64,000 nucleotides of DNA from Atriophallophorus winterbourni (GCA_013407085.1 JACCGJ010001337.1:7972-71971), one strand, 5' to 3'; counted from the stretch's first letter, positions 33,766 through 45,723 are shown. The notes: a model not told the origin generated them from the letters alone. Program-made: numbers and translations.

Positions 33766-34190
33766 TGTAAGATGTACATTGGATTAATTATATTAACAAC
33801 TAACTGTTTAAACCTGTTGGTATTTTGTATATTTGTACCACTTTTTGTTTTACCGAACTACTTGAATTTATTTGTTCTTGAGCTTATTTTTGTGTATCTT
33901 TATTCGGTCGGTTGCGCGCTATTTCAAGTTGCAATCATTCGTGATCATTGTTGCTGTTGAATATTCTTGTTTTTGGATTCAGTACGAAGCGGAATAATTG
34001 AGGTTTGCTGTTTTTATTGTATAATTATTTTGCTTCAATAGTACCGTACTCATCTCACGTATTGTCTTGTCAATATATTGGTGGGTTTGGACGCGTTACT
34101 CAACCGTTGGATAGACACATTGCTGTTTATAACGTGAATGGAATATTTGACGTTGAACTCGATTTTCCACGGACCGTTTTCGCGGTTACA
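33766..34190 (+). repeat. BEL/Pao LTR, copy 2 (shared middle LTR)
   Basis: Almost identical to copy 1. It follows a G-rich tract and a short TGTTGTATGTA spacer, and serves as the 3' LTR of the first internal region and the 5' LTR of the second. Confidence 0.88.
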
Positions 34191-34339
34191 GTACTCAATT
34201 TTGGCAGTACTCAATTTGGTTCGTTGAAGCAATACTCAACTTTTGGCAGTACTCAATTTGCTTCGTTTGGAACATTGGGACAGTACTCAGTTTGGTTTGT
34301 TGAAGCAGTACTCAGCTTTTGGCAGTACTCAATTGGCTT

Positions 34340-34509
34340 CGTTTCGAACATTGGGAAAAGATGGAGAACAAATGGTCAAAGATCCATCCAAGAAACAATG
34401 CGAAGGACCTGTTTGGCAGTACTCAAAGGCTTCGTTTCGAACATTGGGAAAAGATGGAGAACAAATGGTCAAAGATCCATCCAAGAAACAATGCGAAGGA
34501 CCTGTTTGA
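34340..34509 (+). repeat. ~82-bp tandem duplication in the second internal copy
   Basis: The block from GGCTTCGTTTCGAACATTGG to CGAAGGACCTGTTT occurs twice in a row here, once in the first internal region. This accounts for much of the 116-bp length difference between the two internal copies. Confidence 0.85.
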
Positions 34510-34609
34510 CGGGCAAGTCGGTGTTTCTTCATTGGTTGATAACATACCATGCTCTGGTTCGGTAGTTAGTTCTAGCTGTCATAATCTCAGGGCGCAGTTT
34601 TTGTTAGCA

Positions 34610-35546
34610 CAATTAGCGGAAGAACAGAGGCGTCGAGAGATTGAGTTAGAATTGTTGATAGCTGCGAATGCTACTCGATTTGCACGACTAAGATTTGAAC
34701 TGTCTATGATGGATGAGTCTATGCAACTTCCTGAAATGATTGAGCATTTGACAAAGAATGACTGCCTCACTTCACCTAATCATTTGAAGGATCTTGTTTC
34801 AAATGATAGTCTCGATACCGCAGTTGTCCTGCTCATTGAAGCGGATGTGTTACAAACGTATCGTGGGAATGAACAGAAAGATGGCCATTTTGAAGTGTGT
34901 TTACCTTGAAAAAGAGATTTCCATAGAATCTGCCGCAACCGTAAACAAGCAAAGTCGCGTTTACAGAGTCTGCGTTTTAGGTTTCTGTGAAATCCTGAGT
35001 TACTCCATAAATATGCAAGTGTGATGGAACACCATTGTATCTGTGGATATGCAACTCCTTTTCCGGGTCATCATTTGTCGACAAACGTTCGACCTCGATA
35101 TAATCTTCCTTACCGTGCAGTTATTAATCCTAAGAAACCTGGTAAGTTAAGGGTTGTTCACGATAGTGCCTCATGTGATAAACAGCTAACGAGGGGAGAG
35201 ATAAAGAATGCTGAACTATGTATGACAGATGTGCGAGTTCGGAAGATCTGGGTGTCCAATGTTCGGGAACCGCAATCACTAAGAATTCCTCGATCTATGA
35301 AGCGCAAAGGTGCTCACGTATTTCGGCCTTAGTTACATGCATTTGTATGATGCGTTGGAACTTAGGTATGGAGCCGCGATTTACATTCGATTTAGTCCTA
35401 AGTCGGAACTCTCATATTCTTGCCTACTCTGCTGGAAGTCGCGAGTTGCTCTAGTCAAGCCTTCGTGTCTGGAATTAGTAGCCGCTAAGCTGGTAGTATC
35501 ACTTACTACCGTACCCACGGAAGAAATTCATTTCGAATTAGATTAA
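34610..35546 (+). pseudogene. BEL/Pao pol remnant, second copy
   Basis: Same series of segments as 32500-33433, with few differences (for example a TGA after HFEVCLP near 34907). Both internal copies carry the same large pol deletion, so they descend from one deleted element. Confidence 0.8.
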
Positions 35547-35901
35547 ACATGCTTCTGGACTGATTTGACTGTACCGGAAGAAAATACATCATCGAACGTG
35601 GATGCTGTTATCAGAACTGGTTTTGTCACGTAAAGGGACCAGGCCATCTAGATTGGTTGCGGTAAGGCATGTAAAACGTATGGCTTCTAACCAATCTGGC
35701 TGAAAAGGCCGATGAATTTCGTCACATGTGTGAGGCATGGAGAACGTCTTGTGCATTGTGACATTATCTGACTTTGTTCCTAGCTGATAACGTCTGATTC
35801 CTATTGTGATATAATCAGCGATTGGTAAAGATATAGGGTAGGATACCAGACCATGTACCTTGTCAGCCTTTGAGAAATCCGGCGCGGATTTCGGGGGGCG
35901 G

Positions 35902-36327
35902 TGTAAGATGTACATTGAATTTATTTTATTGACAACTAACTGTTTAAACCTGCTGGTATTTTTGTATATTTGTACCACTTTTTGTTTTACCGAACTACTT
36001 GAATTTATTTATTCTTGAGCTTATTTTTGTGTATATTCATTTGGCCGGTTGCGCGCTATTTCAAGTTGCAATCATTCGTGGTCATTGTTGCTGTTGAATA
36101 TTCTTGTTTTTGGATTCAGTACGAAGCGGAATAATTGAGGTTTGCTGTTTTTATTGTATAATTATTTTGCTTTAATAGTACCGTACTCATCTCACGTATT
36201 GTCTCGTCAATATATTGGTGGGTTTGGCCGCGTAACTCAACCGTTGGATAGACACATTGGTGTTTATAACGTGACTGGAATATTTGACGTTGAACTCGAT
36301 TTTCCACGGACGTTTTTGGCGGTTACA
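35902..36327 (+). repeat. BEL/Pao LTR, copy 3
   Basis: Follows GGGGGGCGG directly and ends GGCGGTTACA before the GCTTG duplication. It differs more from copies 1 and 2 than they do from each other. Confidence 0.88.
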
Positions 36328-36830
36328 GCTTGTGCACCCGAAAATGAAACATCTGAAAATATTACTATGTCATGTACCACCACCCCCAATGCTGAATCTA
36401 ATTTGAACATTGATGCCGCAATGTTAACATAGTGCCATAATCGTCATGTCCCCACTGATGAAACCGTCACCGCAGATTTGCAGTCCTCAGCTCGACTTAC
36501 AATCAAAGCCACAGAAAGTTGTGCTCCTTGTCTTTAAATCAAATTCTCCCCCATACTACGTGGTGAACCGCGCATCAATAGGAAGCATACGGTCGTGGGA
36601 AATTTATGATGAAAATATTCCATCTTATGGTTTATGTAATTATCACCCGGTACATAGACGGTTCCTGGTTATTTCTGGCCCACTTAATCCACTTATTCCC
36701 CGCAAAGTACTTTTTATCCCAAACAACCCTAATACTATTCTCCTTCAAGAGCCTACACTTCTCTACTTCAATAATCTTGAATTCTCCTAGATCACCGTCC
36801 TCTCATGAATGGGAACCAGTTTAGTGCTCA
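36328..36830 (+). pseudogene. CR1-A ORF1 protein, 3' part
   Basis: Continues the interrupted ORF1 frame (CAPENETSENITMSCTTTPN), closes at a stop near 36432, then shows Ser/Pro-rich frames resembling the ORF1 tail of the minus-strand copy. Confidence 0.6.
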
Positions 36831-36953
36831 CATAAACTCATTTTAAACCATGTTTGGACCAATGGAAAATTTTCCCTTCCTTTACCAAAACCCTTACACA
36901 TATTAGCACCATCAATTTCAATCAACTCGTGTAAATCGTTTTTCATTACATAT

Positions 36954-37751
36954 GTGAAATATACTAAAATTCGCCTTCTCTTACTTATTGCTCGGTCAAT
37001 TATTTCTAAGCTTCCTACCCTTCAACATTTCTTGCTCGCAAACCCACACGAAATAGTTCTCATAACAGAAACGTGGACAACTAATGACGTTCTCAACGTT
37101 TCATTTGAACTAGCCAACTATTTTATGCTTCGTAGGGACCGCAACCACACTCGTGGTGGTGGTATTCTGATTTATGTTAGTACATATTTCCCAGCGCAAA
37201 TACATAGTTCCCGTATATTAGATGATCTAGACGACTCAATTTGGATCTCCTTACATTATCTTGATGCTCTCATAGGGTGTATTTACAACCCGCCATCTCT
37301 ATCCACACTCACTATTGATAAGCTTATAAATGTTTTTCCTAAGGCGTTCATTGCCACCTTCAGCAATAAGATTATTGCTGGAGATTTCAACATGCCATAC
37401 ACCTGCTGGAATTTCCCATATTCTTCAAATAAATTTTCGTCCTTCTCCAAAACGATTAATCTTTTAGGTTCCACACAATCTGTGAAGAAGCCTACGAGAT
37501 TGTTCAGCGTTTTATATTTGATTTTGACTTTAGGCACTGATCCCACCAACGTTGAAATCTTAGCTTCACTACCCGGCTGCGACCATCATATGATAACATG
37601 CGTTTTGCGTCTTTCGCAAAAACCAGCTCATATACGCAAAGATGAGAACGTTTATATCAACTGGATTATGTTTACGAATACTCTCAAACCTACGACTGGA
37701 CAGAATTCTTTTTTTCTCAAACCTCAAGCACATCTCCTCGATTTTTTATGA
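36954..37751 (+). pseudogene. CR1-A endonuclease, largely intact frame
   Basis: 265-codon frame: IVLITETWTTNDV (E-T-W catalytic motif), GGGILIYVSTYFPAQ, ALIGCIYNPPSLS, IIAGDFNMPYTCWN (GDFN motif), LASLPGCDHHMIT (DH motif). All the usual AP-endonuclease landmarks of CR1 LINEs are visible. The following RT is broken, so the element as a whole is dead. Confidence 0.88.
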
Positions 37752-37886
37752 AAACATTTCAGTACGCCTTCGATGTTCGTCTACCTTTCATATCAGGAAG
37801 CGTAAGCGTGACCCAATAAACCTTCCGGAGAAAGAAATTGCTCAACTTTCTGCTTTTGCGAAACATAAGTTTGACATTTTTCGGTT

Positions 37887-39095
37887 ATGCGCAGACATGA
37901 AATCTGTAACTCTCTTTCAAATGTTAAGATTCGTTTTCTAGAATGTCAAGAAAGAAAGAATTTAAGCAGTGACTCAAAGACGAAATCATTAAATTACCTT
38001 ACGAAGACTGGGTGTATCGAGTCAAAACATGATATTCCCTCCATTACATACCACGAAGAGTATAAAGAAATAGTTAATTCTGACGCGGTCACAATAAGTC
38101 AGGCTTTTTCTATGTTCTTCAGCAGCTCGTTCAATAACAACCCTTACCATCCACCAGCAAACAACAGCACTCCCTTAAATACTATTGACTACTTTATTTT
38201 TTCTGTACAAGAAGTAAATGATATTTCTCGTCGAACTAGAATCTCTTATAAGCCTGATGATGTAGGTTTCATATTAGCCATCTTACACAGCGATAGTGAA
38301 GACTTTCCTTTAATTTTAATAAATCTTTTGAATATTTCTCTCAAATCCGGAATTTTCCCAACTCATTGGAAACACTCTGTTATAATCCCGCGTTTAAAAT
38401 CTGGTAATTCGAACCTCGTTACGAATAATCACCCTATTAATCATACTCCTATTCTGTCTAGGTTATTTGAAAGGTTAATCAAAAATTCTTTGATGAGCTA
38501 CCTTGGTCCAGATGCCTTCTCTTCAGTCCAACATGGATTCCTTAGCCAAAATTCTTGTGTAACCTGCCAGTTAGAATACTTAGATCTCATAACCGCTTCC
38601 CTTGAACAAGGACTAGCAGTGATTGTGGTATTCTTGGACATAAGCAAGCTTTCGATCGGGTTCCCCATACGCTACCCCTTTTGAAGTTATAATGTTTAGG
38701 TATTCATGGGTCTTTATTGAGCTGGTTTCGTTCTTTTCTATCTGAACGCACCTTTTCAGTTCATGTTAGTGGTGTTACCTTAACTAATCAGCCAATTCCA
38801 AGTGGCGTAATTCAAGGCAGCGTTCTAGGTCCACCTCTTTTTCTTATCAATGTTAATGATCTGCAAAATTTTGTAGATCACTCTAAGCTATTTATCTTCG
38901 CGGAAGACATATAAGTCATCATAAAATCTCCTCCTGGTGAAGTGTCACAGGCTAACTGTGATATTGCCTCTCTATCTAGCTGGGACGCTCAATGGGGTAT
39001 TAGAATTTTCTGCTTCTAAAACACACTATATGGGATTACGTTGTTCAATCTAACACACTCACGATAAATAGCTCAACCATCGCACCTTCCGAAAC
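37887..39095 (+). pseudogene. CR1-A reverse transcriptase, N-terminal two thirds
   Basis: Frame 37887-38684 covers YKPDDVGFILAI, GIFPTHWKHSVIIPRLKSGN, VQHGFLSQNSC and VIVVFLDISK (motif A). Frame 38717-38914 has PSGVIQGSVLGPPLFLI and FIFAEDI, where the usual ADD reads AED. The CR1-C insertion follows at about 39100. Confidence 0.85.
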
Positions 39096-39099
39096 TAGG

Positions 39100-40535
39100 T
39101 TACTAAGTGGATGGATGATGGTATAGATGTAAAAGTCTTCTATCTCGACTTTAGTAAGGCTTTTGATTCAGTCAACCATATGCTCTTGCTTCTCAATTTC
39201 TCAGCCATAGGAGTATCAGGGAACCTTCTGGGCTGGATTCGAGCATTCCTCAGCGACCGTTTCTTCACTGTCAGGGTAGATGATACTTACTCCGCATGTG
39301 CGCATGTAACGAGGGGGTTCCTCAGGGCTCAGTCTTGGTGCCGTTGCTGTTCCTCATCTTCATTGATGATCTAGCCAACCAACTGCGCTCACCCTGTTAT
39401 ATGTTTGCTGACGATGATAAAATTGTCGGTAGGTCGGATAACTCCGATCTGATCAGTGACGTGGAAGCTGTAACAGCATAGGCGGGTAAGTGCGACCTTT
39501 TTCCTCAACCTAGATAAGCGTCACTTCCTCTCTACGTTGGCAGGCAACATGAATGTGTCTACACCCTCAGCTCACTCTGAGTTTCTTAGGGTAAAGTCTA
39601 CTAAGGACCTAGGAATCGTAGTCTCCACAAACTTCAAGTGGGCTGACCAATGTGCTGCTTTAGCTCGAAGGGCCAGGAGGAAACTCTTCCGACTACGTTC
39701 AGCCCTCACTTGCAGAAAATCTGAGGTGCTATTGCCCCTCTATAAGGCAATAGTAAGGCCACATTTAGAATACTGTATCCAGGCTTGGAAGCCGTATTAC
39801 CAGAAGGATATTGTGCAGCTACAAAAGGTACAAAAGCTGGCCACTCGTATGATCGAGGGGTTAGCATACACCAATTATAAAAATCATCTATTAACACTAG
39901 GACTTTTCTCACTTAATAGGAGGCAACTTAGGGGGGATCTTATAAAGACCTTCAAGGTTGTCGATGGATTACGTTGTCTAGAATTCAATTACTTTTTCGG
40001 TTCTCTTCTTTGGTTGGTACACGAGGGCACAATCTTAAGCTAAGTAAACAGCACACCAGGCTTGAATCCAGAACGCACTTCTTTAGAATCCGTATAGTGA
40101 ACGAGTGGAACCCAATTCCCGCAGAACTAATCATGACAAATTTAGTAATTGCGTTCAACCATGGGCTGGAAGAACGGTGGCAGGTGCTTTTCGCGGAGCA
40201 TTAGCCTTAAGACTAGATTAAAAAACACAAAAATATTCGAAAAACATTTTGAAACACAAAAAGGTTCTTTTTTATTTTTTCGTATTTGTGTAAATAAACT
40301 GCTGTCAATCGTCTTTTCATTCGATTGGACATGCAACATGCATAGCTCTCTCAGTTTTCGGTGATGAGACCTCTCGCATCTTCCATTCACAGTTACACAC
40401 GCCTGTGTTACTTACGAATCAATCCTGGTAGTGGCGTGTGTTTTTTAGCCATCCTCCGAAAGAATCTTGGCACGCGTTTCGACTCGGTCGACTATCGCCC
40501 TGTGATACTGATACTGATACTGATACTTCTGCAGA
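39100..40535 (+). mobile_element. CR1-C LINE, 5'-truncated, inserted in CR1-A
   Basis: Shows KVFYLDFSKAFDSVNH (motif A) near 39130, GVPQGSVLVPLLFLIFIDDL near 39310, YMFADDDKIVG near 39400, then a 168-codon C-terminal frame at 39537-40043 (TKDLGIVVSTNFKWADQC, RRQLRGDLIKTFKV). The 3' UTR follows and ends in (TGATAC)n at 40502-40527. It is GC-richer and better preserved than its host. Confidence 0.88.
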
Positions 40536-40544
40536 AATCAGGGA

Positions 40545-41190
40545 CCTTGGATTTAGATACTCTTCTGTTCTCCATTTTTATTGAGCAAGCTAGACACCTC
40601 ATCACGAGAGCAAGACAAAACTTCGGCTAAATCATCCATGAATTCCTCTTACGCGAGTAAAATAGCACTGTATAAGATGAATGTCCTACCAATTCTCCAT
40701 TGTTCTAATATCATATATTCTCACATCGGTAGGCGTGATTGTTTTCTCTTAGAGAGATTTCAACGTACTTTCAGCAAAATAACTTTGGGCTATTCAATCC
40801 CCTTGCCTTATCTTGAAAGGTGTAATTTGCTGAGTGTCGAACCATTATGGCTGCGCAGAATTCGTCTGAATCTGCTTCTGTTCTTTTAAATTATTACCCA
40901 GCAATGAATTAAGCCTTAGTCTGGCATGCGCTTTCACGATTATATTCGATATGATCTGCGCAATCAAAACAAGGCTGTTGAATATCCCTATGTCTCGCAC
41001 CAAAATTTGACGTAACTTCTTCTTAATAAGATATGCACAACTTTGGAATTCTTTTTCTCTTCATTTCCGTATGTGCACATCTACAGGAAAATTTAAAACG
41101 CTTGTAGAAACTCTTACCGTTCACTCATTATCTCAAATCCTTAAGATAAACTTTTCTCTAGATAACCTTTACTCTCATGGTATCCCAGGA
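40545..41190 (+). pseudogene. CR1-A reverse transcriptase, C-terminal part
   Basis: Resumes the CR1-A RT after the CR1-C insertion: RDLGFRYSSVLHFY near 40545, then LERFQRTFSKITLGYSIPLP and LRRIRLNLLLFF at 40640-40889, parallel to the minus-strand copy (LEKIQRTFSKSIIGYTTKQS). Frameshifts are present. Confidence 0.83.
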
Positions 41191-41400
41191 TTCTAATTCC
41201 ACATCGTTCTCCACAAATTAGTCTAACTTCATTTCTGATAGTATTCTCTGGGTAACCGGCCATTCAAGTGTCAGGTTACCAGACCCTAGATATGTTGCTA
41301 CATATCTCAATCATAACCGTGCTTTTTTAACCATTTTCACCATATGACCATATCCTTAACCGTTAGCTGCTTATATTAAACCCATATATATATATATATA

Positions 41401-42290
41401 CTGGTGCAGCTAAATGTGCTCGTCAAGTGCTCTTTCGGCTCATATCCGTGTTATCCAGCAGAAGACCCGATGTTTTCGTGCTTCTTTACAGAGCATTAGT
41501 TCGGCCGCATTTAGAATATTGTGTTCAGGCGTGGTGTTTTTACTACAAGAAAAACATCGTTCGGCTAGATAGCATTCAGCTTCTCGTAACTCGCATGATT
41601 TAGGGTCAGCGAGAGAAACGGCTGAAGTCTCAAGATCTTTTCTCACTTACGCGCCGTCGTTTGAGAGGTGACTCAGTTCAAACCTTCAAAATATTGATGA
41701 AGTCAAGCAGCGCTATCATGAACGACTTATTTGCCTCAAGACCCGAGCTGAGCACTCGCGGACATTCACTCAAACTTGCTAACGATCGATGTAGACAAGA
41801 CTCCCAAAAAACCTTTTTCAGCCTCATAGTGGTAAATTTATACAACCGGCTTCCAGAAGAACTTATATCCTACAGTTCTGCCGCGAGTTTTGAGCAATGG
41901 TTGAACCGCATATGTGGTAAGCTTTTTCCTGAATACTCCGCTAAGTCGCTATGCAAGATTAGGTCGTTCATTAGTTTTTGCGTTGTCCGGTAAATAAAGG
42001 AAATGCTAAAGTTCTGTCTTTTTAAATGCACAACTCTTCTTCAGATGACCTCTCACCGTACTGGGGAACAGAAATTTAGTTTACTTTTTCCAGCATTAAT
42101 TATAACGCCGTGCTCCCTTAATACAATCCTGATAACCTATTAGCGTCGTGATCGTCGAAAATTTCAAAAAAGAAAAAAATCGTTGTCAGTCGTGGGTTAT
42201 TCTCTGCAGCCTTCCACCGAACGGAATTCTGGACGCTCGATTAGCTCATTAGCCACTCACTGTCATGTGCAACTGAACTAATTGAATAAT
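41401..42290 (+). mobile_element. CR1-D LINE 3' portion
   Basis: RT C-terminus (LLYRALVRPHLEYCVQAW near 41490; RRRLRGDSVQTFKILMKSS from 41650; LYNRLPEELISYSSAASFEQ near 41840). The frame 41661-41993 is closed by TAA. The 3' UTR (GCGTTGTCCGGTAAATAAAG) then leads to GATGACCTCTCACCG and a short GAACT-type tail. It defines the 3' end that gives rise to the truncated copies near COX4. Confidence 0.85.
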
Positions 42291-42312
42291 CTTGCATAGC
42301 AATTAAGGCAAG

Positions 42313-43368
42313 TGTAACGTGCGTGACGTGAGTAACGCGTATTTCACCCGTTTCTTAGTTTGACAAATTCAAAACAACAATTCGGATGTTATACGGTACT
42401 GTAGTTAGCAACAATTACAACAACAATAATTATACAAACCTCAACTGTATAGGAACGTACAGCGAATATTGGAGCCAAAATACTCCAGAATCAATTATAT
42501 CGTATGCTAACAAGTTCAATGACGACCTGAGATACTACTACTACTAATAATAATATATATATATATATTCTTGGACATCCAAGGCATGCAATACATGATC
42601 AGTTTATCAAAATTTGAACAGCAAAAGAAAATAGTACAGTGCAAATGACCGAAGTGAGCGGGATTTTTAAACATTATTTTTCCGTTCAATAAGGGAAATT
42701 AATATACAGTAGGTAAGAAAAAAATTATCAATATTTAATAGAAATAAAATTCCATTTAAATTATGCCAAGATTTACGAATGGCAAGGATGCAAGAAACAA
42801 ATGGAGAACAGGAATGGAAGGTAATTATGGAAAAAATGGTGCGAATTGTAAGGAAGTTGTAATAAAAAATTGATAAATAAATTATATATGAATAAATTCA
42901 TGTTTTTACGGAAAGTTTGAATAAGAAGATTGAAAAGGGAACATAAATCTATCGGGAAAAGAAAAAATAAGAAATTGTGGGGGATGAGGGAGGGGTGTGG
43001 CTAATAGCATGGAGGAAATAAAATAAATAGAATGAAAGGAGTTACCAAAATTGACGTCCAAAATGTCTATCAAACACAAGACACTCAAAGGTGGTGTCAA
43101 AATACAAGCCAATTACAATGCCCAAAATGGCAACCAAATTCAACAACAATGACCGACAATGGCATAAACAATGAATAAAAACAAAAGCTTTACCAAATAT
43201 GTGAACAGGAGATTCCCAATGGGACAAATACAAAAAAGCAAGGTTTAAGTTCTAAAATCTGAAGAAAAAACAAACAAAACCCAAATTCAAGTCACAAAAA
43301 CCGGTATTGTATAAAAGTCTAAAGCAGAAAGTAAAAAGAAGAATTTCAAAGCTACATAACACTTAACA
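42313..43368 (-). repeat. LTR-1 copy interrupted by a family F insertion
   Basis: TGTAACGTGCGTGACGTGAG to the CCTGAGATA break at ~42535, then AATAGAATGAAAGGAG from ~43024 to CACTTAACA at 43368. It is co-linear with 45157-45723 once the insertion is removed. Confidence 0.85.
42536..43022 (-). mobile_element. family F LINE 3' end nested in the LTR
   Basis: Low end carries TACTACTAATAATAATATAT, read on the minus strand as a (TTA)n-type tail. Then CCAAGGCATGCAATACATGA and CCGAAGTGAGCGGGA, matching 740-1095 in reverse. Very little of the element besides the 3' end is present. Confidence 0.75.
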
Positions 43369-44183
43369 ATTATCTTACACCTCCTACCACATTCTTCCAT
43401 GGAGTTAGAATGTGTAACCAACTTAGCTAATGTGTCTGCAACCTGCAATCCATAAAGCAAACAAAAAACACAATAGAATAAAGCAAGTGACATTATTTAG
43501 TGGCGAGTCACATACGCCACGTCACATCACCATTACTGGACATCTGTGGCTTTTTATAGGGGAATGGTGTGCTAGACAAAGACCCACCACGTCCTCCGGT
43601 TCTGCCACCATACCTACAAGAAACTCATGCATGCAAACCCACCCGAACGAGCGTTGTGTATTTGAGCCTCAAATAGCGACATCTTGCGCCATCCAAACAA
43701 CTCTAATCTGCAAAATGATATTAGTCTTTCCGGGGTTCGAAACACAAATGGCTCATCAGGTACACAACCCAACAGCTTGCGCCAATCAAATAGATTGTCA
43801 TGCCGACTATATGTCGCCCCCATTTCGGCTGATTCAGTGTCATGTGAACCAGGCCTACTAATCATTTTGGCTGATTTGGTGTCAGGTGAGCCAGGCTTGC
43901 TCTCCATCTGATCCGAATTCGTGTCTGGAAATTCAGTCATAAAATCTGACTGAGCTAATTTAGTGTGAGGTAACTCCTCTTCCTTATCACAACCGACAAC
44001 TCAAACGTCAACATCCTTCAAGTTTACATCAACAGAAACCATTTCTTGACGATTGACGAGGCTAACAGGCCTTGCTATGGAATCATTTATGCAACATCTG
44101 CACACCTGACCAAATCTGCTCCAATCAATACGCGCTCGACGTAACACAAATTTTGTGAGTTGCTGAAACGTAACGTCCAATCC

Positions 44184-44690
44184 TTAGCAGGATATAGCGT
44201 TCTTCAGATCAGCCCACTGTTGCTGGAACGCAGCCGGTAAAATGTGCACAATATACTCCAAAGTGTCACTTGCATTCAAAACCGCCTGGCAATCCAATAG
44301 AGTGAGGGCAACCTGACATTCATGCATTGACGAAGCGAGAATCGCAAAGCCTTCTGACTGGCTAATCAGTCGTCGGGCCTCTTCCAATAACTCATCTAAA
44401 ACTGAGTGGGCCACAAGACAAGGTAGACCTGATGTTCGTTTATGACAGGTACCATGAGTTAATTTAGAGGTTGTAGCATTAGCAATCGCTAAATCTTGCT
44501 CCAATCCAAGTGGCTGTTTAGAAGGTGAACAGTTACAGTCGAGTCCATGTCTACCAACTAATGGAGACTCGAAATCGTCTGCGCCATCTTTTAGGGACCG
44601 AACCGCTCCACACACTAATATTGCTGAACGTTCAGGCATCATACTTTTACAATAATGAAAATAATAAAGGACAAAATGAATGAACGTCAC
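44184..44690 (-). pseudogene. gag-like frame of the LTR element
   Basis: 168 codons. The C-terminal half, LLEEARRLISQSEGFAIL to ILPAAFQQQWADLKNAIS, resembles the helical BEL/Pao gag region (LP..LQ..W pattern). A further frame at 43940-43614 carries two copies of a PGSxDTxSAxM unit. Assignment to gag is tentative. Confidence 0.55.
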
Positions 44691-45059
44691 CGAATGTTCA
44701 CCGAATGTTTAACAAAAATATTGTGAAAGGGATCAAGCTTCAATGTTCCAATCCGCACAGATTCACTCTGATGATAGATCAGGTTCGTTCACTGATTTTG
44801 ACGACAAAGATTAGCATCCACCAAGTTCAATACTGCTATGATTGCAACGAAACAAAATGAGTATTTTCCCCGGTTGAGACAAATACTGCAACAGTCAAAA
44901 GTCAAGTTGCGATGCGGATCCAATTGAAACGATCCAACTTGACCACAGTAATTTCTCCGGTTGAGAAAATACGGTACAAATCAAAAGTCGAAATCTTACA
45001 ATTCCAAGTCGAGTACTGTATTTTCTCCGATTGAGACAAATACCATACAAATCGAGTTC

Positions 45060-45156
45060 CAAAGTTGAGTACTGCTTCAACGAACCAAGTTCAGTACTTA
45101 CAAAAGTTGAGTACTGCTTCGAAAAACCGAATTGAGTACTTCCAAAAGTTGAGTAC
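45060..45156 (-). repeat. CAGTACTCAA leader repeats, reversed
   Basis: Plus strand shows TTGAGTACTGCTTCGAAAAA and related units five or so times. It is the reverse complement of the leader at 32171-32345 and abuts the LTR end (GTTACA then GTACTCAA) in the same way. Confidence 0.85.
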
Positions 45157-45723
45157 TGTAACATCCGTGACGTGAGTAACGCGTATTCCACCCGTTTCTT
45201 ATTTCGGCAAGTTTAAAACAACAATTCGGATGTTATACGGTACTGTAGTTAGCAACAATTACAACAACAATAATTATACAAACCTCAACTGTAAAGGAAC
45301 GTACAGCAAATATTGGAGCCGAAATACTCCAGAATCAATTATATCAAATGCTAACAAGTTCAATGACGACCTGAGATATAAATAGAATGAAAGGAGTTAC
45401 CAAAATTGACGTCCAAAATGTCTATCAAAGACAAGACACTCAAAGGTGGTGTCAAAATACAAGCCAATTACAATGCCCAAAATGGCAACCAAATTCAACA
45501 ACAATGACCGACAATGGCATAAACAATGAATAAAAACAAAAGCTTTACCAAATATGTGAACAGGAGATTCCCAATGGGACAAATACAAAAAAGCAAGGTT
45601 TAAGTTCTAAAATCTGAAGAAAAAACAAACAAAACCCAAATTCAAGTCACAAAAACCGGTATTGTATAAAAGTCTAAAGTAGAAAGTAAAAAGAAGAATT
45701 TCAAAGCTACATAACACTTAACA
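45157..45723 (-). repeat. LTR-1 copy (5' LTR)
   Basis: 567 bp from TGTAACATCC to CACTTAACA on the plus strand. It contains a 63-codon minus frame that also occurs at 43042-43233; this is LTR sequence shared by both ends, not a gene. Confidence 0.85.

Larger units (their letters stand above)
31746..36327 (+). mobile_element. BEL/Pao-type LTR element with three LTRs, non-autonomous
   Basis: LTRs at 31746-32170, 33766-34190 and 35902-36327 (425, 425, 426 bp; TGTAAG..GGTTACA) enclose two internal copies (1595 and 1711 bp). The outer ends carry a 5-bp duplication, GCTTG, at 31741-31745 and 36328-36332. G-rich polypurine tracts (GGGGGGGGCGG, GGGGGGCGG) precede the second and third LTRs. Internal coding pieces are a gag/pol linker-like region, an RT start (INPKKPGKLRVVHDS) and an RNase-H-side piece (KSRVALVKPSCLELVAAKL). 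The catalytic RT core is absent. Confidence 0.88.
30451..41270 (+). mobile_element. CR1-A LINE copy split by three later insertions
   Basis: CR1-A pieces in order: ORF1 30591-31117, ORF1 31697-31745, ORF1 end from 36328, endonuclease 36954-37751, RT 37887-39095, RT C-terminus 40545-41190. The gaps are a solo LTR (31118-31696), a BEL/Pao element (31746-36327) and a CR1-C copy (about 39100-40535). Removing the first two restores ORF1 reading across both junctions. Confidence 0.88.
42313..45723 (-). mobile_element. LTR retrotransposon (LTR-1 family), BEL/Pao-like, degenerate
   Basis: LTRs at 45157-45723 and 42313-43368, the latter split by an insertion at about 42536-43022. On the minus strand the order is 5' LTR, CAGTACTCAA leader repeats, a gag-like frame at 44690-44184, low-information sequence, 3' LTR. 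The internal region is only ~1.8 kb, with no recognisable RT, so it is non-autonomous or deleted. No clear target duplication is seen at the outer ends. Confidence 0.8.

Noticed and set aside
43042..43233. A 63-codon minus frame occurring identically at 45397-45588
   Set aside because: Both lie in the two LTRs of the same element. Conservation reflects LTR identity.
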